DNA of 7,714 bases from Clostridiaceae bacterium (GTDB lineage: Bacteria; Bacillota; Clostridia; Oscillospirales; Acutalibacteraceae), in contig CAJGCQ010000055.1 in the NCBI GenBank assembly GCA_904501875.1, positions 1 to 7,714 of the forward strand. Direction: 5' to 3'. This document shows, piece by piece, positions 4,939 to 7,714 of the stretch. A program made the translations under genes and the position numbers. Under the pieces are notes generated by a model. It was not told the origin of the DNA. It saw nothing but the letters and a program-made list of their open reading frames with translations, and did no database searches. How positions within the stretch are numbered: position 1 is the first letter of the stretch; every line of letters starts with the position of its first letter.

Positions 4939-6885
4939 TTATTTTCTTACCTTATTCCTATCCTCTTCCACCGCACGGGAGATAAACTCTTCAACGGTCA
5001 TTGAGCCGAGGTCGCCGTTTTCGCCCCGCTCTCTTACAGAGAGGGTGCGGTTTTCAACCTCATTATCGCCGATAATAAGCATATACGGTACCTTTTGGAG
5101 CCTTGCTTCACGGATTTTGTAGCCGATTTTCTCGTTGCGGTCGTCAATTTCAACCCTGAGTCCCTTTTCCTCCAAAAGCTTTTTAACCTCGTAGGCGTAG
5201 TCGAGGTGACGGTCGGCAATCGGGAGCATTTTAATCTGTACCGGGGCCAGCCACAGCGGGAAGGCGCCTGCGTATTTCTCGATGAGTAGTGCAAGGGTTC
5301 TCTCATAGCAACCAAGGGAGGTGCGGTGAATGATGTAGGGGTTTTTCTTCTGACCGTCACGGTCAACATATTCCATACCGAACTTCTCTGCCAGCAGCTG
5401 GTCAATCTGAATTGTAATAAGGGTATCTTCCTTGCCGTACACATTCTTTATCTGAATATCGAGCTTAGGACCGTAGAATGCCGCCTCGTCAATGCCGATT
5501 GCGTAGGGGATTTCAAGGTGGTCAAGGATTTTGCCCATAATTCCCTGTGCCTCGTCCCATTGTTCGGTGGTTCCGATATACTTCTCACGGTTATTGGGAT
5601 CCCACTGCGAGAAGCGGTAGGAAACATCCTCGTAAAGGCCTAAGGTTTTAAGCATATAAATAGCAAGCTCGAGACAGCCCTTAAACTCCTGCTCTAATTG
5701 TTCGGGGGTGCACATTAAATGACCCTCGGAAATAGTGAACTGGCGAAGCCTGATAAGTCCGTGCATTTCGCCGCTGTCCTCATTGCGGAAGAGGGTAGAG
5801 GTTTCATCATAGCGAAGGGGGAGGTCACGGTAGGAACGGGCACGGTTTAAATATGCCTGATACTGGAAGGGGCAGGTCATAGGACGAAGTGCAAAGCAGT
5901 CCTTGGTCTCATCATTGGGGTCACCTAATACGAACATTCCGTCAAGGTAGTGGTCCCAGTGACCCGAAAGCTTGTAAAGCTCTCGCTTTGCCATATAGGG
6001 AGTTTTGGTGAGCTGCCAGCCTCGGCGAGCCTCCTCGTCCTCAACAAAGCGCTGTAAAATTTGAATCATTTTAGCACCCTTAGGCAACATAATGGGAAGT
6101 CCCTGACCGATAACATCAACCGTGGTGAAAAGCTCTAATTCTCTGCCTAATTTGTTGTGGTCACGCTTTTTCGCCTCTTCAAGCATATTAAGGTGCTCTT
6201 CAAGTGCGCTTGCCTTCGGGAAGGCTGTACCATAAACTCGGCAGAGCATTTTTTTGTTGGCATCTCCTCGCCAGTAAGCGCCCGTGGCAGAGGTAAGCTT
6301 AAAGGCCTTTACCATACCTGTGCTCATAAGGTGTGCACCTGCGCAAAGGTCGGTAAAATCGCTCTGAGTGTAAAAGCTAATTTTATCGCCCTCAGCAATA
6401 TCGCTTACAAGCTCTACCTTGTAGGGCTCGCCCTTTTCCTCAAAATACTTTACAGCCTCATCCCTTGTTTTGAGACTGCGCTCAATTTTAATATCCTCCT
6501 TGACGATTTTTTTCATCTCCGCCTCAATCTTTGTAAGGTCGTCGGGGGTGAATTTTTCGTCAATATCAAAATCGTAATAAAAACCGTCATCAACGGCAGG
6601 ACCTATAGCAAGCTTGGCATTGGGATACAGCCTTTTTATCGCCTGAGCCATAATGTGGGAGGCTGTGTGGCGGAAGGTGCGGCGGCCGTAATCGTCCTCA
6701 AAGGTTAAGATTTCAAGGGTGCAGTCGTTGTCAAGCGTGTCCCTGAGGTCTGCGTTTTTTCCATTTATTACTGCGGCGCAGGCATTACGGGCTAACCCCA
6801 TACTTATTTCCTTTGCCGCCTCGTAAGCGGTAATACCTTTTGGTAATTCCTTAACCGTATTATCCTTTAAAGTTACTTTAATCAT
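4939..6885 (-). CDS. thrS: Threonine--tRNA ligase ThrS
   Basis: This cytoplasmic class II synthetase charges tRNA-Thr with threonine using ATP and edits mischarged Ser-tRNA. Its 648 residues are full length. In order: a TGS domain (about 1-62); an editing domain with H73/H77 in HTASH and C181/H185 in CAGAH; the catalytic core with motif 1 near 265-300, motif 2 with R367 in FRNEDSGEMHGLIRLRQF, and motif 3 with R529 in GCYERTLALL; and an anticodon-binding domain (about 549-640, LAPVQIKMLPIADRH). The zinc ligands C338 (RPMTCPF), H389 (SEGH) and H520 (IIHR) are present. RPMTCPFQYQ in place of the enterobacterial RPMNCPGH is the clostridial form. ATG 6885 follows GGAGG by 7 nt. Expression is controlled by the T-box upstream. 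Confidence 0.98.
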   Translation of the reverse strand: MIKVTLKDNTVKELPKGITAYEAAKEISMGLARNACAAVINGKNADLRDTLDNDCTLEILTFEDDYGRRTFRHTASHIMAQAIKRLYPNAKLAIGPAVDDGFYYDFDIDEKFTPDDLTKIEAEMKKIVKEDIKIERSLKTRDEAVKYFEEKGEPYKVELVSDIAEGDKISFYTQSDFTDLCAGAHLMSTGMVKAFKLTSATGAYWRGDANKKMLCRVYGTAFPKASALEEHLNMLEEAKKRDHNKLGRELELFTTVDVIGQGLPIMLPKGAKMIQILQRFVEDEEARRGWQLTKTPYMAKRELYKLSGHWDHYLDGMFVLGDPNDETKDCFALRPMTCPFQYQAYLNRARSYRDLPLRYDETSTLFRNEDSGEMHGLIRLRQFTISEGHLMCTPEQLEQEFKGCLELAIYMLKTLGLYEDVSYRFSQWDPNNREKYIGTTEQWDEAQGIMGKILDHLEIPYAIGIDEAAFYGPKLDIQIKNVYGKEDTLITIQIDQLLAEKFGMEYVDRDGQKKNPYIIHRTSLGCYERTLALLIEKYAGAFPLWLAPVQIKMLPIADRHLDYAYEVKKLLEEKGLRVEIDDRNEKIGYKIREARLQKVPYMLIIGDNEVENRTLSVRERGENGDLGSMTVEEFISRAVEEDRNKVRK

Positions 6886-6897
6886 ATATATTCCTCC

Positions 6898-6937
6898 GAT
6901 AAAAAAATAAACTCCGTCCCTAAAATAGGGACGAAGT
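6898..6937 (-). terminator. Regulated terminator of the thrS T-box
   Basis: Arms 6911-6922 and 6926-6937 pair with one C-A mismatch around AAA. The minus-strand run TTTATTTTTTT (6910-6900) follows, just before the thrS ribosome binding site. It competes with the antiterminator that uses the T-box sequence at 6953-6966. Confidence 0.9.
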
Positions 6938-7135
6938 AAAATACAAAATACTCCGCGGTTCCACCCGTGTTCCGTTTAAAAACGGCACTTTACTATCCTT
7001 AACGCAGATAAAACGGCCGTGTTGCTACCCACGGCGCTCAAAGGCGGTGTTCACTTTCTATACCCTTGCATGGCTTTCAGCCAACGGCGCATACTCTCTT
7101 TAAAGGGCGTTTTAAAAAGCTACTGTCCTTTTCGA
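6898..7135 (-). ncRNA. T-box riboswitch (Thr) controlling thrS
   Basis: The leader senses uncharged tRNA-Thr and lets transcription proceed only when charging is low. Read on the minus strand, Stem I contains AGTA of the specifier-loop turn (7124-7121), AGAGAG (7099-7094), an apical GTTGGCTGAAAGCC part, and GAACACC (7052-7046) with specifier ACC (7048-7046), a threonine codon. The T-box sequence GGGTGGAACCGCGG lies at 6966-6953. The terminator is the stem at 6911-6922/6926-6937 (CGTCCCTA/TAGGGACG core), followed by TTTATTTTTTT. The exact 5' limit of Stem I is approximate. Confidence 0.95.
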
Positions 7136-7186
7136 CGCTTTAATAATATGTGTTTCAAGCCTTAAGGGCGCAAAATTACGAAAAAT

Positions 7187-7204
7187 CCGCCGTTTCTCGG
7201 GCGG
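7187..7204 (-). promoter_or_regulatory. GC-rich hairpin with T tract in the 5' part of the thrS leader
   Basis: On the minus strand CCGCC (7204-7200) and GGCGG (7191-7187) flank an 8-nt loop, followed by ATTTTTC. It sits about 25 nt after the expected transcription start and before T-box Stem I. Five base pairs is short for a working terminator; it may be a 5' stabilising hairpin. Confidence 0.3.
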
Positions 7205-7231
7205 TTTGTCCCTATCGGGCTTAATACTAAT

Positions 7232-7260
7232 ATGATACAACTCAAAATAAATTATGTCAA
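7232..7260 (-). promoter_or_regulatory. Promoter of thrS
   Basis: On the minus strand: perfect TTGACA (7260-7255), a 17-bp spacer, then TATCAT (7237-7232). Transcription from about 7225 gives a leader of about 340 nt that includes the T-box. Confidence 0.85.
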
Positions 7261-7271
7261 GAGTTTTTTTA

Positions 7272-7300
7272 TTTACATTTGACTGTTTAAAAGTTATAAT
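7272..7300 (+). promoter_or_regulatory. Promoter of the phosphopantetheinyl transferase gene
   Basis: TTTACA (7272-7277), a 17-bp spacer and a perfect TATAAT (7295-7300). It is back to back with the thrS promoter, with 11 bp between the two -35 boxes. Confidence 0.75.
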
Positions 7301-7327
7301 ATATTTAAAAAATGTAAGGACAAAAAA

Positions 7328-7714
7328 ATGGAAATCAGAAAAATTAATATAAACGAAATATCGGATATAGAATACTCTAAAACCGCAGATTTTTTTCCTG
7401 AAACAACTAAACAAATTAAAGATTACCGACCTGATGACAAAAAGCGTACCCTTGCGGGGCGGTATTTGCTTAAAAAAATGGTTAAAGAGCTTTACGGCAG
7501 GGAAGAATTTACTCTTGCCTTTAACGAAAACGGAAAGCCGACGCTTGATTTCTGTTTTTTCAGTATTTCCCATTCGGGGGATTATGCGGTATGTGCGGTG
7601 TCCGATTCGCCTGTTGGGGTGGACATAGAGCATATGAAAAGCTTTAAACAGCGCGATAAGTATATGCTGTTCACTCTAAGGGAAAGCGAATATGTAAATG
7701 AATGTGACTGTCAA
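7328..7714 (+). CDS. 4'-phosphopantetheinyl transferase, Sfp type (5' part; cut by window end)
   Basis: The family moves the phosphopantetheine arm of coenzyme A onto a serine of carrier proteins (acyl, peptidyl or aryl carrier proteins), activating them. The first 129 codons are present and open to the window edge. Visible signatures are RTLAGRYLLKKM (40-51), NENGKPTL (66-73), the FSISHSG substrate-binding motif (78-84) and GVDIEHM (97-103), whose Asp and Glu are the usual magnesium ligands. The frame continues through LFTLRESEYV (114-123), as expected just before the WxxKE motif that lies beyond the end. ATG 7328 follows AAGGA by 7 nt. It is divergent from thrS with its own promoter. Without the neighbouring genes I cannot say whether it serves fatty-acid ACP or a secondary-metabolite pathway. 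Confidence 0.88.
   Translation, partial: MEIRKININEISDIEYSKTADFFPETTKQIKDYRPDDKKRTLAGRYLLKKMVKELYGREEFTLAFNENGKPTLDFCFFSISHSGDYAVCAVSDSPVGVDIEHMKSFKQRDKYMLFTLRESEYVNECDCQ

Noticed and set aside
6157..6708. A 183-codon plus-strand frame opposite thrS
   Set aside because: It is a reverse-strand shadow of an unquestionable thrS coding sequence, with no promoter or binding site.
7112..7633. A 173-codon minus-strand frame covering the phosphopantetheinyl transferase start and the T-box
   Set aside because: It crosses both divergent promoters and the T-box Stem I and lies antisense to a gene with clear family motifs.

Overview
The window looks like chromosome from a spore-forming, low-to-moderate GC Firmicute of the class Clostridia. 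The evidence is a yunB-type sporulation gene, a T-box-controlled thrS encoding the clostridial type of ThrRS (motif RPMTCPFQYQ), Gram-positive promoters and AGGAGG-type ribosome binding sites. I cannot name the species.

Region 1 (1-1260) is accessory-like, visibly AT-rich and read on the minus strand. It holds two small unrecognised membrane-protein genes (191-421 and 470-874). Upstream of them lies a roughly 200-nt leader with a good promoter (1084-1112), a 27-codon leader ORF and an intrinsic-terminator-like hairpin. Further upstream (1151-1193) is a hairpin followed by AAGTGTG/TTTGAG, the layout of a MOBV-type (pMV158-like) transfer origin, with no relaxase gene in view. Downstream are two strong minus-strand terminators (133-159 and 27-66), each exactly 8 nt after a CCGCACCA word like the 3' end of the neighbouring tRNA. 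I read the region as the end or remnant of one or more mobilizable elements next to a tRNA-Leu gene.

Region 2 (1211-1678) holds tRNA-Leu(UAG) on the minus strand with its own terminator and a strong promoter. The first 22 nt of the tRNA plus 4 flanking nt are repeated exactly 163 bp upstream, directly below the promoter. The 137-bp segment between the copies contains a 52-bp imperfect palindrome. A small element or recombination event appears to have entered the 5' part of the tRNA gene while leaving one complete copy.

Region 3 (1593-4923) is a plus-strand gene set: yunB (sporulation), ligA (NAD-dependent DNA ligase), a YbjQ/UPF0145 family gene and a 39-codon single-membrane-segment ORF. It ends at a terminator shared with the convergent thrS.

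Region 4 (4939-7714) holds thrS on the minus strand. It has a complete T-box riboswitch with a Thr ACC specifier and a consensus promoter. Divergent from it is the start of an Sfp-type phosphopantetheinyl transferase gene, cut by the window end. Regions 3 and 4 are ordinary core genome; the unusual content is in the first 1.6 kb.
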